Assembly: GCF_000170895.1 (NCBI RefSeq)
Contig: NZ_ABCS01000091.1
Span: 1-37,761 of the forward strand
Direction: 5' to 3'
Origin: Plesiocystis pacifica SIR-1
Lineage (GTDB): Bacteria; Myxococcota_A; Polyangia; Nannocystales; Nannocystaceae
DNA length: 37,761 bases
In this document: piece after piece, positions 29,676-37,761 of the stretch
Numbering within the stretch: the first letter of the stretch is position 1
How the letters are laid out: each line of letters opens with the position of its first letter
Translations under genes and position numbers: made by a program
Notes under the pieces: model-generated
What the model saw: the letters and a program-made list of their open reading frames with translations, nothing else
Database searches by the model: none
Told to the model about the DNA's origin: nothing

Positions 29676-31646
29676 GTGCGAATTTGTGCGCTGATCAAGT
29701 ACCCCCCCATCCAAGGCGGCGTCTCGTCCCGGAGCTTCTGGCTGGCCCGCGGCCTCGCCGAGCTCGGCCACGAGGTCACCGTCGTCACCCACGCCGACCT
29801 GGTCGAGGACCAGTACCGCATCGAGCTCCTCGACGACGACATGAGCTGGCTCGAGTACGAGGCCCAAAGCGGCGGACGGGTGCGCCTGGTTCAGCCCCAG
29901 CGAGACACCCGCCGCTACACCCACATCCCCCAGGGGCGGATGTTCACCGAGCGCCTGGCCTCGCTGGCCACCCAGGCCGTGCGCCAGTACGACTGCGAGC
30001 TCATCTACAGCTACTACTTCCAGCCCTACGGCGTCGCGGCGCACATGGCCTCGCTGTGGACGGGCGTGCCCTACACGGTCCAGCACGCCGGCAGCGACCT
30101 GGGTCGGCTGATGATCCAGCCCGACGTGCACCTGGCCTACCGCGAGCTCATCACCCGCGCCGACGCGGTGCTGACCCCCTCGCCGCGCTGCTTCATGGCC
30201 ATGGGCGTGAAGCGAGAGGCCATCTACAACCCGCAGAAATTCACCCTGCCCACGGAGCGCTTTTGTCCCGAGACCGAGCCCCTCGACATGCGGGCGCACA
30301 TCGCCGCCGTCGCCGAGCGCCGCCGCGGCGAGGACATCGGGCCGGCCGCGGAACGCTTCGACCCGAGCCTGCCCACCGTCGGCATCTACGGCAAGCTGGG
30401 CGAGGCCAAGGGCTCCTTCGACCTGCTCCACGCCCTCGCGGCCCTGCGCGAAGACGGCCTGAAGTTCAACTTCATCGCCATGACCCGCGGCCGCGAGCTG
30501 CCCCGCTACCGCGCCCTCGTTCGCAGCCTCGGGCTCGATGAGTGCACCTGGGTGCTGCCCTTCATCCCCCACCACAAGGTCCCCGCGTTCATCCGCGCCT
30601 GCACTGCGGTCACCTTCCTCGAGCGCGACTTCCCCATCGTCTTCCACACGCCGACCATCCCCACGGAGATCCTCGCCTGCGGCGCGTGCCTGATCGTCTC
30701 GCGCGAGATCGCCAACAAGCAGGCCTACCGCGAGGACCTGCGCCACGGCGAGAACGTGCTCATCGTCGAGGACCCCAAGGACCACGCCGAGCTCGCGGGC
30801 GCCCTGCGGTCCGTGCTGACGGAGCCGGGCCGCGCCCAGGCCATCGCCGAAGCCGGGCGCAGCATCGAGCTGGGCCTCGAGCCCCTGCGCCCCTACGCCG
30901 AGGGCTTCGTCCGGGTGTTCGAGGACGTGCTGAAGCGGCGCCAGGGTCACCCCAACGCGATCCCGGCCGCCGAGCGCAACGTCCCCGAAGACCGGGCGGC
31001 GATGCTGAAGGACTTCGCCCACACGCTGTGGGTGGCCTACGGCGACGCGGTCATGGACCCGGCCCGCGACGCCTACCTGGCCGCTCACCCCGAGGAGCTG
31101 GCCACGCCCCAGCGCGACGCCCTGCGCTTTTGCGAGTACCTGCGCGAGCACCCCGTCGAGACCGCCGGGTCGACGCCCGACAGCTGGGCCGACACCTTGC
31201 GCGCGACCGAGGGCGTCGCGTGGATGGGCGTGCTCGAGGACGACGACCTGCTCGTCGGTCCCTTCGGGCGCCGCGACTGCGTCACCCTCCAGGACAAGCG
31301 CTGGCTCGACGCGGCCCCGCTGCGCACGCGCTGGGTCCGGGTCGAGCGCTTCACCGCCCTGCCCGCCAGCTTGCCCTGGGCTCAAGACGGCTGCAGCCCC
31401 GAGCAGCCGGTGACCCTCGCCTTCCACAAGCAGGCCAACATGCGCGGCAACGTGTTCGCCATGAACCCCCAGAGCCGCAACCTGCTCGAGCTGTGCGACG
31501 GCGCGCGCACGACCCGGGCCATCATTCAACAGCTCGCCGAGCGCACCGGTCAGCCGCCTCAGGCCGTGCTCGAGGTCCTCGCGCGCACGCTGATGTGGTG
31601 GTACACGCGCGGGCTGATCTCCTTCGTCGACGCGCCCGCGGGCTGA
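29676..31646 (+). CDS. GT4 glycosyltransferase fused to a PqqD-like RRE
   Basis: A 656-residue fusion starting at a GTG with AGGAG 6 nt upstream. Residues 1-430 are a GT-B fold, GT4-family glycosyltransferase: MRICALIKYPPIQGGVSSRS, QHAGSDLGRL, GIYGKLGEAKGSFDLLHAL, the VPFI-like HHKVPAFIRACTAV region and PTIPTEILACGACLIVS (nucleotide-sugar site). A linker region of about 150 residues follows, and residues about 588-652 are PqqD-like (NVFAMNPQSRNLLELCDGARTTRAI, ending TLMWWYTRGLISF). The fused recognition element implies that the acceptor is the operon's own peptide, in the cytoplasm. The sugar and the acceptor residue cannot be read from sequence. The next gene starts 2 nt after the stop. Confidence 0.9.
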   Translation: MRICALIKYPPIQGGVSSRSFWLARGLAELGHEVTVVTHADLVEDQYRIELLDDDMSWLEYEAQSGGRVRLVQPQRDTRRYTHIPQGRMFTERLASLATQAVRQYDCELIYSYYFQPYGVAAHMASLWTGVPYTVQHAGSDLGRLMIQPDVHLAYRELITRADAVLTPSPRCFMAMGVKREAIYNPQKFTLPTERFCPETEPLDMRAHIAAVAERRRGEDIGPAAERFDPSLPTVGIYGKLGEAKGSFDLLHALAALREDGLKFNFIAMTRGRELPRYRALVRSLGLDECTWVLPFIPHHKVPAFIRACTAVTFLERDFPIVFHTPTIPTEILACGACLIVSREIANKQAYREDLRHGENVLIVEDPKDHAELAGALRSVLTEPGRAQAIAEAGRSIELGLEPLRPYAEGFVRVFEDVLKRRQGHPNAIPAAERNVPEDRAAMLKDFAHTLWVAYGDAVMDPARDAYLAAHPEELATPQRDALRFCEYLREHPVETAGSTPDSWADTLRATEGVAWMGVLEDDDLLVGPFGRRDCVTLQDKRWLDAAPLRTRWVRVERFTALPASLPWAQDGCSPEQPVTLAFHKQANMRGNVFAMNPQSRNLLELCDGARTTRAIIQQLAERTGQPPQAVLEVLARTLMWWYTRGLISFVDAPAG

Positions 31647-31648
31647 CC

Positions 31649-34441
31649 ATGTGCGGCATCGCTGGAGTCATCGAGGCGGGCCCTTCGGGCCCCGACGGCG
31701 GCAGCGCGCTCGCCGTGGTCGAGGCCATGGTCCGCGCCCTGCATCACCGCGGCCCCGACGGCGCGGGCGTGGTCCCCTGCCCGCGCGCGGGCGCGGTGCT
31801 CGGCTCGACGCGCCTGGCCCTGCTCGACGACGCCGGCGGCTCGCAGCCGTGGCGCTTCGACCCGGGCGACGACGCGAGCCCCGTGCTCGCCTTCAACGGC
31901 GAGCTCTACAACCACCCCGAGCTCGCCGCGGCGCTGACCCGAGCCGGCAGCCCGGCGCCGCGCTCGAGCTGCGACACGGAGACCCTCGCCCGGGGCTGGC
32001 GGGCCCTCGGCTCCTCGCTGTGGGCCCAGCTCGACGGGATGTTCGCGGCGGCGATCGTCGACGGGGACGAGCTCGTGCTCGCCCGCGATCCCCACGGCCA
32101 AAAGCCCGTGTTCCTGTGGCGGGAGCCCGAGGGCCGGGCGCTGGTGTTCGCCTCCGAGCTCGGGGCGCTGCTCGCCGAGCCCCGCGTCCGTCGACGCCTC
32201 GATCCGGCGGTCCTCGTCGAGCTCGGCGCGATCGGCTTTCCCCTCGGCGACGACGCCCTGCTCGCGGGCGTCGTCAGCCTGCCCCCGGGCCACGAGCTGC
32301 GCGTGCGCGTCGGCGAGGACGGGCGCCTGCGCGAGACGCTGTTCGACTTCCGGGGAGCGCCGGCCCCGCGCGCCGAGCCGCCCCTGCCCGACCCTCGAGC
32401 CGCGGCCGCGCGCGTCGACGACCCCGTCGACGCCCTCGTCGCCAGCTTGCCCGGCGTCGTCGCCAGCCACGCCCGCGCCGATCATCCCGTCGGCCTGTTC
32501 CTGTCCGGCGGCCTCGACAGCGGCCTGCTCGCGGCCTTGCTCGTCGAGCACGCCCAGGGCCCCGTGCACACCTTCACCCTCGCCGACGACCCCGAGCACC
32601 CGGACCTCGAGGCCGCCCGGACGCTCGCGGCCAAGCTCGGCACGGTCCACCACGAGCGCATCGTGAGCGCCGACGAGGTCGAGGCCGCGTGGCCTCTCGC
32701 CGTCGCCATCCAGGGGCTGCCCGCCGCGCCCACCGTCGCCGAGCTCGGCGGGGCCTGGGCGCGCCAGTGGGTCAAGGCCGCGCTCGTCGGCGACGGAGCC
32801 GACGAGCTGTTCGCCGGCTACCGCTACCACCAAGTCCCCCATCGGACCATCGGCTCCATGGCCGCCGGCTACAACCGCATGGTCCGCCAGGGCGCCGTAC
32901 CCAAGGGCGCCGGCGATCGCCTGCGCGCCCAATTCCAGGCCTTCAAGGACGCCGAGGCCGAGGGTCCCCTGGGGACCCCGACGGCGCTCATGCGCCTGTT
33001 CGCCGAGGACCGCCTGGTCGTCAACCACCTGCGGCGCTGGGACCACGGCGCCCTCGCCCACGGCCTCGAGGTGCGCCTGCCCTACCTCGCGCGCCCGATC
33101 ACCGCCGTCGCCGAGCGCCTGCCCTGGTCCGCGCTGGTCCGCGACGCGCAGGGGCGCCCGATCCCCGGCAAGGCGCCCCTGCGCGCGGCGGCTCGCCGCC
33201 TGCTGCCCGAGTCGCTGTCGCGCGACCTGACCGAGCGGGCCAAGATCGCCGCGCCCTCGGCCCTGGCCAAGGTTCGCGCCGAGCTCAACGCCCGCTGCCG
33301 CGCGTGGATGCCCGCCGGACACCGCGAGGGTCACCCCCTCGCCGCCTGCGCCCTCGACGAGGTCAGCTTGGTGTCCATCGATCTGTTCGCCGCGCTCTAC
33401 CTCCTCGACGCGAGCGCGCTCGGCGTGCCTGCGGACGCCCTGCCCGTCGCCCGCGCCCGCGAGCTGAGCGTCGCCCAGCTCTACGCGCGCCACGGCGAGG
33501 CCCTCGACGCCTACTGGCGGGGCCTCGAGCTCGCGTCTCCCCAGCCCTCACCCAAGACCGCCGTGAAGCCTCAACCCAAGTCCAAGCCCGCCGACCTCAG
33601 CGCCCTCCTCCACGATCGCTGGACCCGGGGCGCCGACCGCTACGCCGACGCGGCCCTCGAGCTCGAGACCTACACGGCCAGCAACGCCCTGCTCGCCGAG
33701 CTCGCCGACCTGCGCCCCGGCATGCGCGTGATCGATCTGGCCTGTGGCACGGGCGCGACCTCGCGGGCCGCGTTCGAGCGTCAGCCCGAGCTCGCCAAGG
33801 TCTACGCCGTGGACTGGTCGGCGCAGATGCTCGACGAGGCGCGCCGCGTGCTCGAGGGCTCGCCGGTCCACTTCGCCCAAGCCCCCGCCGGGGCCCTCGC
33901 GCCCGCCTTGCTGCCCGTGCTCGGGGAGCAGCGCATCGATCGCGTGCTCTGCAACGCGGCGCTGTTTCAGTTCCCCGACTACGCGGGCGTGCTCGCCGAC
34001 CTCCGCCAGCTGCTCGCGCCCGGGGGGACCCTGGCCTTCACCGTGCCCGAGCCGACCCAAGGCAAGGCCATCGCCGAGGTCCTCGCGCGCCACGACCTCT
34101 ACCCGCTGCGCGGGGCCAAGACTTCGGGGTTCCGTCCGAGCCCCCGCCAGGGACCGCCCGGCCGCCCCGGCGCGCGCCGAGGTCCGCCGCCCCAGCCCAG
34201 CTTCGAGCAGCGCGTCGCCGCCACCGAGGCCGCCGGCTGGACCCTCGTCCACAGCCAGGTCCGCGCCGTGTCCATGGCCGCCGAGGAGCACGTGCGCTGG
34301 CTGCTGCTGCCCATGTTCCGCCACCCGAGCTGGGCGCAGGTCCCCGACGAGGAGCTGCGGCCCCGGTTGATCGAGGCCCTGCGGAGCGAGGGCGAGCGCT
34401 ACCCCGTGGCCTGGCGCGCCGTCGTCGTCGCGCCAGGCTGA
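31649..34441 (+). CDS. Asparagine synthetase-type amidotransferase fused to SAM methyltransferase
   Basis: A 930-residue two-enzyme fusion. Residues 1-235 are a class II glutaminase with the nucleophile at Cys2 (MCGIAG) plus RGPDG and FNGELYN, so it can release ammonia from glutamine. Residues 255-620 are an AsnB-like ATP domain with PP-loop LSGGLDSG (285-292) and LVGDGADELFAGYRYH, which activates a carboxylate as the acyl-adenylate. A Pro/Lys linker (about 630-652) leads to a class I methyltransferase (VIDLACGTGATSR near 694-706, RVLCNAALFQFPDY, LLAPGGTLAFTVPEP). In RiPP pathways AsnB-like enzymes amidate side chains or close lactam rings (McjC). Either is possible here, but the intact glutaminase favours amidation. 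Last gene of the operon. Confidence 0.93.
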   Translation: MCGIAGVIEAGPSGPDGGSALAVVEAMVRALHHRGPDGAGVVPCPRAGAVLGSTRLALLDDAGGSQPWRFDPGDDASPVLAFNGELYNHPELAAALTRAGSPAPRSSCDTETLARGWRALGSSLWAQLDGMFAAAIVDGDELVLARDPHGQKPVFLWREPEGRALVFASELGALLAEPRVRRRLDPAVLVELGAIGFPLGDDALLAGVVSLPPGHELRVRVGEDGRLRETLFDFRGAPAPRAEPPLPDPRAAAARVDDPVDALVASLPGVVASHARADHPVGLFLSGGLDSGLLAALLVEHAQGPVHTFTLADDPEHPDLEAARTLAAKLGTVHHERIVSADEVEAAWPLAVAIQGLPAAPTVAELGGAWARQWVKAALVGDGADELFAGYRYHQVPHRTIGSMAAGYNRMVRQGAVPKGAGDRLRAQFQAFKDAEAEGPLGTPTALMRLFAEDRLVVNHLRRWDHGALAHGLEVRLPYLARPITAVAERLPWSALVRDAQGRPIPGKAPLRAAARRLLPESLSRDLTERAKIAAPSALAKVRAELNARCRAWMPAGHREGHPLAACALDEVSLVSIDLFAALYLLDASALGVPADALPVARARELSVAQLYARHGEALDAYWRGLELASPQPSPKTAVKPQPKSKPADLSALLHDRWTRGADRYADAALELETYTASNALLAELADLRPGMRVIDLACGTGATSRAAFERQPELAKVYAVDWSAQMLDEARRVLEGSPVHFAQAPAGALAPALLPVLGEQRIDRVLCNAALFQFPDYAGVLADLRQLLAPGGTLAFTVPEPTQGKAIAEVLARHDLYPLRGAKTSGFRPSPRQGPPGRPGARRGPPPQPSFEQRVAATEAAGWTLVHSQVRAVSMAAEEHVRWLLLPMFRHPSWAQVPDEELRPRLIEALRSEGERYPVAWRAVVVAPG

Positions 34442-34447
34442 GGGCGC

Positions 34448-35803
34448 TCAGAGCGTGAGCGGCGGGATCGAGATCGTGGGCACGGGCACGGCCGCGGGGT
34501 CGTAGGTCAGGAAGTGAGTGTAGGGCGCCCACTGGAAGTAGCTGTAGGTCGACCCCGAGCCGAGCTGCGTGCAGGTCGGCTTGACGATGCCGCCGCAGGA
34601 CACCGAGCTTCCCAAGCTGGGGTCGCGGACGTAGTTGACGCAGTCGGCTCCGCCCGCGTACCAGACCGCCTCGTAGCCGCTCTCGGCCGTCGCGCTCAGG
34701 TTGAGCTCGGGGTCGTTGATCGCCATGCGATCGGCGACCCCGATGAGCGTGCCCTCCTTGGTGTGGGAGACCCCGTCGCCGCAGTAGTCGGCCCGAACCA
34801 TGCGCACCGTCGTCTCGAAGTTGATCAAGCTCGCCGAGGGGTAGGTGCTCGTCCCCATGGAGTCGGGCCAGTAGCCCCAGGTCCCGGCCTTCCCCGCGGC
34901 TCCAGCCACGCAGCCGATGTAGAGGGCGTCGGGGTGCTGCGAGACCTGCCCCGTGTCCGGCCCGTCCTCCGCCACGAGGACGTCCTCGTAGATCACCGCG
35001 GCGGTGTTGTAGAGCGTGGCCCCCTGGGGCTTGGCGCAGGTCGGGAACCAGCCGACATCGTCGGGATCGAAGCTGCCGTCCTTCTCGAACCAAAAGGTGT
35101 ACAGCGGCACGCCCCCGACCCCGGCGTAGGCCTTCTCCCAGGCCTCCTCCGAGCTGCCCTGGGGATCGGGTTGGCCCCCGCCCATGGGCAGGTTGCTCCA
35201 CCCCACCGTCAAGCGCAGCTCGACCAAGGCGAAGCGCTCACCGTTCTCCCACACCTCGGTGGCGACGACGCCCTGAAGATTGCTCTGCCAATCATCGAGG
35301 GCAGCGCCATCGATCTTCACCGTCCAGGTCGAGTCGTGAAAGTCCGAGTGGCGCAGGTTGGGTCCCCCGCCGGCCACGGCTCCGACGAGCATGTGCTCGG
35401 CCGTGCCCAGGCTGGCGACGTCGACCTGCACGTGCTCGGGGGTGTCGTGTTGCTCCCAGCTCATGTTCTGCTGGAAGGCCCCGGTCTCGACGCTGACCAG
35501 GCGCACGCCCTTGGGCGGCAGCGGAGCCGTCGGGCTGGTGATCATGGTCGAGAACTCCCACCCGCCGCTGTGGTTGGTGTTGAGCCGGCGGCCCGAGGTC
35601 GGGTCGACGTTCACGTCGAGGTCGGGGAAGGGGTTGTAGATCCCGGTGCGGAAGTCGTGGCCCGCGGCGTCGAGCTCCAGGTCCGCGTCCAAGTCCGCGC
35701 CCTCTTCGAGGTCGCAGGCGGAGGCGAGCAGCAGCGCGCCGACGCAGGCCAGGCCGCGAGCAGTGAGGGACAGACGGTTCGGGTGCTGGAGTCGCGTGGT
35801 CAT
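34448..35803 (-). CDS. ADYC-domain lipoprotein
   Basis: A 451-residue predicted lipoprotein: signal peptide with lipobox LASAC (Cys30), an Asp/Glu-rich linker, a beta-rich middle and, near residues 330-420, the ADYC domain, recognisable by RMVRADYCGDGVSHTKEGT, IGVADRM and later Cys residues (ADCVNYV, VSCGG, PTCTQLG). This domain is found mainly in myxobacterial and related envelope proteins; its function is unknown. The ATG at 35803 is preceded by AAGAGGA, a good Shine-Dalgarno. It begins 26 nt after the stop of the TPR/kinase-like gene, so the two are probably cotranscribed. It converges on the peptide operon with a 6-nt gap. Confidence 0.9.
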   Translation of the reverse strand: MTTRLQHPNRLSLTARGLACVGALLLASACDLEEGADLDADLELDAAGHDFRTGIYNPFPDLDVNVDPTSGRRLNTNHSGGWEFSTMITSPTAPLPPKGVRLVSVETGAFQQNMSWEQHDTPEHVQVDVASLGTAEHMLVGAVAGGGPNLRHSDFHDSTWTVKIDGAALDDWQSNLQGVVATEVWENGERFALVELRLTVGWSNLPMGGGQPDPQGSSEEAWEKAYAGVGGVPLYTFWFEKDGSFDPDDVGWFPTCAKPQGATLYNTAAVIYEDVLVAEDGPDTGQVSQHPDALYIGCVAGAAGKAGTWGYWPDSMGTSTYPSASLINFETTVRMVRADYCGDGVSHTKEGTLIGVADRMAINDPELNLSATAESGYEAVWYAGGADCVNYVRDPSLGSSVSCGGIVKPTCTQLGSGSTYSYFQWAPYTHFLTYDPAAVPVPTISIPPLTL

Positions 35804-35829
35804 GGCCAAGTCCTCTTGCCTTCGCTCGG

Positions 35830-37761
35830 TTAGTCCGGGCGCTGCGCAAAAGGATCGCGGCGCTCGAAGTTTTTTTCGCCCATCCACCGGCGGAGCTCCG
35901 CCCCCTCCGCGGCGTAGGCGGGGCCCAGGGCCTCGTAGACCGCCAGCGCGGCGTGAGCCTCCTCCGCGCCTGCGCTTCCGCCCTCGACGGCTGCGCGCGC
36001 CCGCGCCAGGCCAAAGCGCGCGCGCGCCAGATCCGGGTCGTCCTCGTCCCGACGCGCTCGGAGCGTGACCACGGCGTCGCCGTAGGCTCGGCGCGCCGCG
36101 GGGCCGTCCCCCTCGAGCTCGGCGAGCTCGGCCGTCATCAGCCACAGCTGAGCAAACAGCGGGCTGGAGTCTGGCACCGCCCCGCTCAGGGTCTCCCGCG
36201 CCCGCGCGAGCAAGCTGGCGGCGGCCTCGCGGTCTCCACGGGCCAGCTCGACCCGGGCCAGGCACGCGAGCGCGGCGGCGAGCTCGACCGCGCTCGACTC
36301 GGGGTTGGCCTCGCGCAGATCGAGGGCCTCGCGGGCGCGGGCGCGGGCCTCGTCGACGAGCGCGCCCGAGTCCCCCGCCCCGCTCACCTGCTCGCTGGCC
36401 TCGAGCAGGGCGACGGCCAGGCCCTGGTTGGCCCAGGCCTGGCGCGAGACCTGGTCGGCGAAGACTTCGCGCGCGATCTCGACGGCCTCCCGGTGGCTGG
36501 TGAGCCCCTCGTCGACCCGCCCCAGGCCGATGAGCGCGTCGCCGTGGGCGTGGCGCAAGCCGACGCTGAAGAAATTTTTGGTCGCCTCGTTGGTGAGCGC
36601 GCGCCGACCAAAGGCCTCGGCCTCGGCGTAGCGCCGGCGGCGATTGGCGAGCTTGGCCGACAGGGTCAGCTCCGGGTTGAGCACGGGGTTGTCTTCGCCC
36701 CGGACCGCCTCCTCCACGCGCAGCGCCTCGCCGACCACCCGCGTCGCCTCGTCGACGGACCCGGCGTTGGACAGGGTGTTGGCGAGGATGTACAGCAGCG
36801 TGGCGCGCATCGGGTGCTCGGACCCGTAGAGGCGCTCGACCTCGGCCAGGGCCCGGCGCTGACTCGCGATGGCCTCGTCGAAGCGGTGGTGCTCGGCCTC
36901 GAGCTGGGCGAGGTTCGAGCGGGTGAACACGGCCTCGATGGAGTCGCCCTCGTCGGCGATCGCGGCGAGGGCCCGCCCGTAGAGCGCCCGGGCCTCGTCG
37001 TCGCTGCCGCGGGTGTCGAGGAGGGTCCCGGCGTTGTTGAGGTAGAGCCACGCCAGCGGGGTCTGCCCGCCGCTGCGCTCGAGCAGCGCGCCGCCGTAGC
37101 TCGCGTCGACCAGGGCCTCGTCGAGGCGAAACTGCATGGTCCCGCGCACGTGCAGGCGCCGGGCCGCCGCCTCGGTCGCGACCTCGGTGTGCCCGACGGC
37201 CAGCGCGAGCTCGAGGGCCCGGCTCAGCCCCGCGTCGGCCTCCTCGGCGCTCCACGACTCCTGGGCGAGGGTCCCCCGGGCGAGCTCGACCTCGGCGAGC
37301 AGCACCGTCTCGCCCGCCTCGCTCAGGGCCTCGGCCTGCTCGAGGGCCGCGGCGATCAGGGTCTGGGCCTCGGCGTGGCGGCCCGTCGTGTACAGGACGC
37401 GGGCTCGCGCGACGCGCTCGCGCTCCCGGGCCATGGTCGCCCGCGCCTGGGGGTCGATGGGCTCGGGCAGGGCCGCCGAGAGCCGGGCCTCGTCGACGCA
37501 AGCGCTCAGCCGCGGGAGCTTGGCGACGGCGTCGATGGCCCCCTCGACCGCGCCCGCGTCGGCGCCCTCGAGCACCTCGAGCAGGGCGTCCAGGCTGTCG
37601 CGGCCCTCGGCCAGGCAGGCCGTCGCGCGATCGAAGAGGGTCGTCGACAGGCGCCCGTCGTGGTGCGCCCGGCAGCTCGCCTGGCTGCGCTCGATCCACT
37701 CCCCCGCGTAGCCGCGCAGGCGCGGCTCGACGCGCGCCCAGGTGTCCCCGGCGTAGGGCAG
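35830..37761 (-). CDS. TPR-rich C-terminal part of a probable Ser/Thr kinase, N-terminus beyond window
   Basis: The frame is open to the right edge (644 residues in window). The first 70 residues (RLRGYAGEWIERSQASC, FDRATACL, AVAKLPRLSACVDEARL) match the region that follows the kinase and membrane segment in myxobacterial Ser/Thr protein kinases, where paired cysteines precede TPRs. The rest is eight or more tetratricopeptide repeats (for example LAWLYLNNAGTLLDTRGSDDEARALYGRAL, HRFDEAIASQRRALAEVERLYG, GRVDEGLTSHREAVEIAREVF). TPRs bind partner proteins. The kinase domain itself is not in the window, so this identification is inferred. An internal ATG at 37575 is not the true start. It is followed by the ADYC lipoprotein gene. 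Confidence 0.85.
   Translation of the reverse strand: MPYAGDTWARVEPRLRGYAGEWIERSQASCRAHHDGRLSTTLFDRATACLAEGRDSLDALLEVLEGADAGAVEGAIDAVAKLPRLSACVDEARLSAALPEPIDPQARATMARERERVARARVLYTTGRHAEAQTLIAAALEQAEALSEAGETVLLAEVELARGTLAQESWSAEEADAGLSRALELALAVGHTEVATEAAARRLHVRGTMQFRLDEALVDASYGGALLERSGGQTPLAWLYLNNAGTLLDTRGSDDEARALYGRALAAIADEGDSIEAVFTRSNLAQLEAEHHRFDEAIASQRRALAEVERLYGSEHPMRATLLYILANTLSNAGSVDEATRVVGEALRVEEAVRGEDNPVLNPELTLSAKLANRRRRYAEAEAFGRRALTNEATKNFFSVGLRHAHGDALIGLGRVDEGLTSHREAVEIAREVFADQVSRQAWANQGLAVALLEASEQVSGAGDSGALVDEARARAREALDLREANPESSAVELAAALACLARVELARGDREAAASLLARARETLSGAVPDSSPLFAQLWLMTAELAELEGDGPAARRAYGDAVVTLRARRDEDDPDLARARFGLARARAAVEGGSAGAEEAHAALAVYEALGPAYAAEGAELRRWMGEKNFERRDPFAQRPD

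Noticed and set aside
35830..37575. TPR protein starting at the ATG at 37575
   Set aside because: The same frame continues upstream with sequence typical of kinase C-terminal regions to the window edge, so the real start is outside.

Overview
The window is very GC-rich, with strongly G/C-biased third codon positions. It is full of short lipoproteins whose lipobox cysteine is followed by Asp/Glu/Thr-rich linkers. It also carries a kinase-type C-terminal region with TPRs, an ADYC-domain lipoprotein and a MYXO-CTERM-like tail. Together these point to a myxobacterium (Myxococcota), most likely of the Nannocystaceae type. That assignment is inferred from protein style; there is no rRNA in the window.

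Layout. 1-2650 (minus): a small protein followed by a SIR2-like, NAD-binding-type protein that runs off the left edge. 2651-3622: about 1 kb with no intact gene, holding what looks like the remnant of a DUF4114-like gene. 3623-6280: an unknown protein, a response-regulator/GGDEF diguanylate cyclase and a Cys-rich lipoprotein with a clear terminator. 6289-9829 (minus): a bacterial histone-fold protein, RlmKL and a lipoprotein esterase in one run. 9890-10096 and 14034-14228: two clusters of an unusual 54-bp hairpin repeat alternating with palindromic spacers. They bracket tsaE, an M1-type peptidase lipoprotein and a translationally coupled membrane protein. 14413-17087: a bacterial homologue of animal peptidylarginine deiminases, translationally coupled to a HEAT-repeat lipoprotein and closed by a terminator. 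17229-26250: mostly envelope genes (a Pro-rich membrane protein, a cysteine-less thioredoxin-like lipoprotein with a MYXO-CTERM-like tail out of frame behind it, a multicopper oxidase, an alpha/beta hydrolase, a membrane-anchored metallo-beta-lactamase-fold enzyme, a beta-propeller lipoprotein) plus an orphan beta-class DNA methyltransferase. 26367-27394: an aldo/keto reductase and its hairpin terminator region.

The most interesting region is 27609-34441. It is a tight five-gene plus-strand operon that reads as an unusual RiPP (ribosomally made, modified peptide) pathway: a 60-residue Cys-rich precursor (C-x2-C-x-C-x3-C-x-C), a DUF692/MNIO multinuclear iron oxygenase, a partner protein ending in a PqqD-like RiPP-recognition domain, a GT4 glycosyltransferase with its own C-terminal PqqD-like domain, and a 930-residue fusion of an asparagine-synthetase-type amidotransferase with a SAM methyltransferase. 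Inferred job: the MNIO oxidatively modifies core cysteines while the two PqqD-like domains deliver the leader to the oxygenase and to the glycosyltransferase, and the fusion amidates or cyclises and methylates. No transporter or leader peptidase is visible. Downstream, on the minus strand, lie an ADYC lipoprotein and the C-terminal half of a TPR protein (probably a Ser/Thr kinase) running off the right edge.
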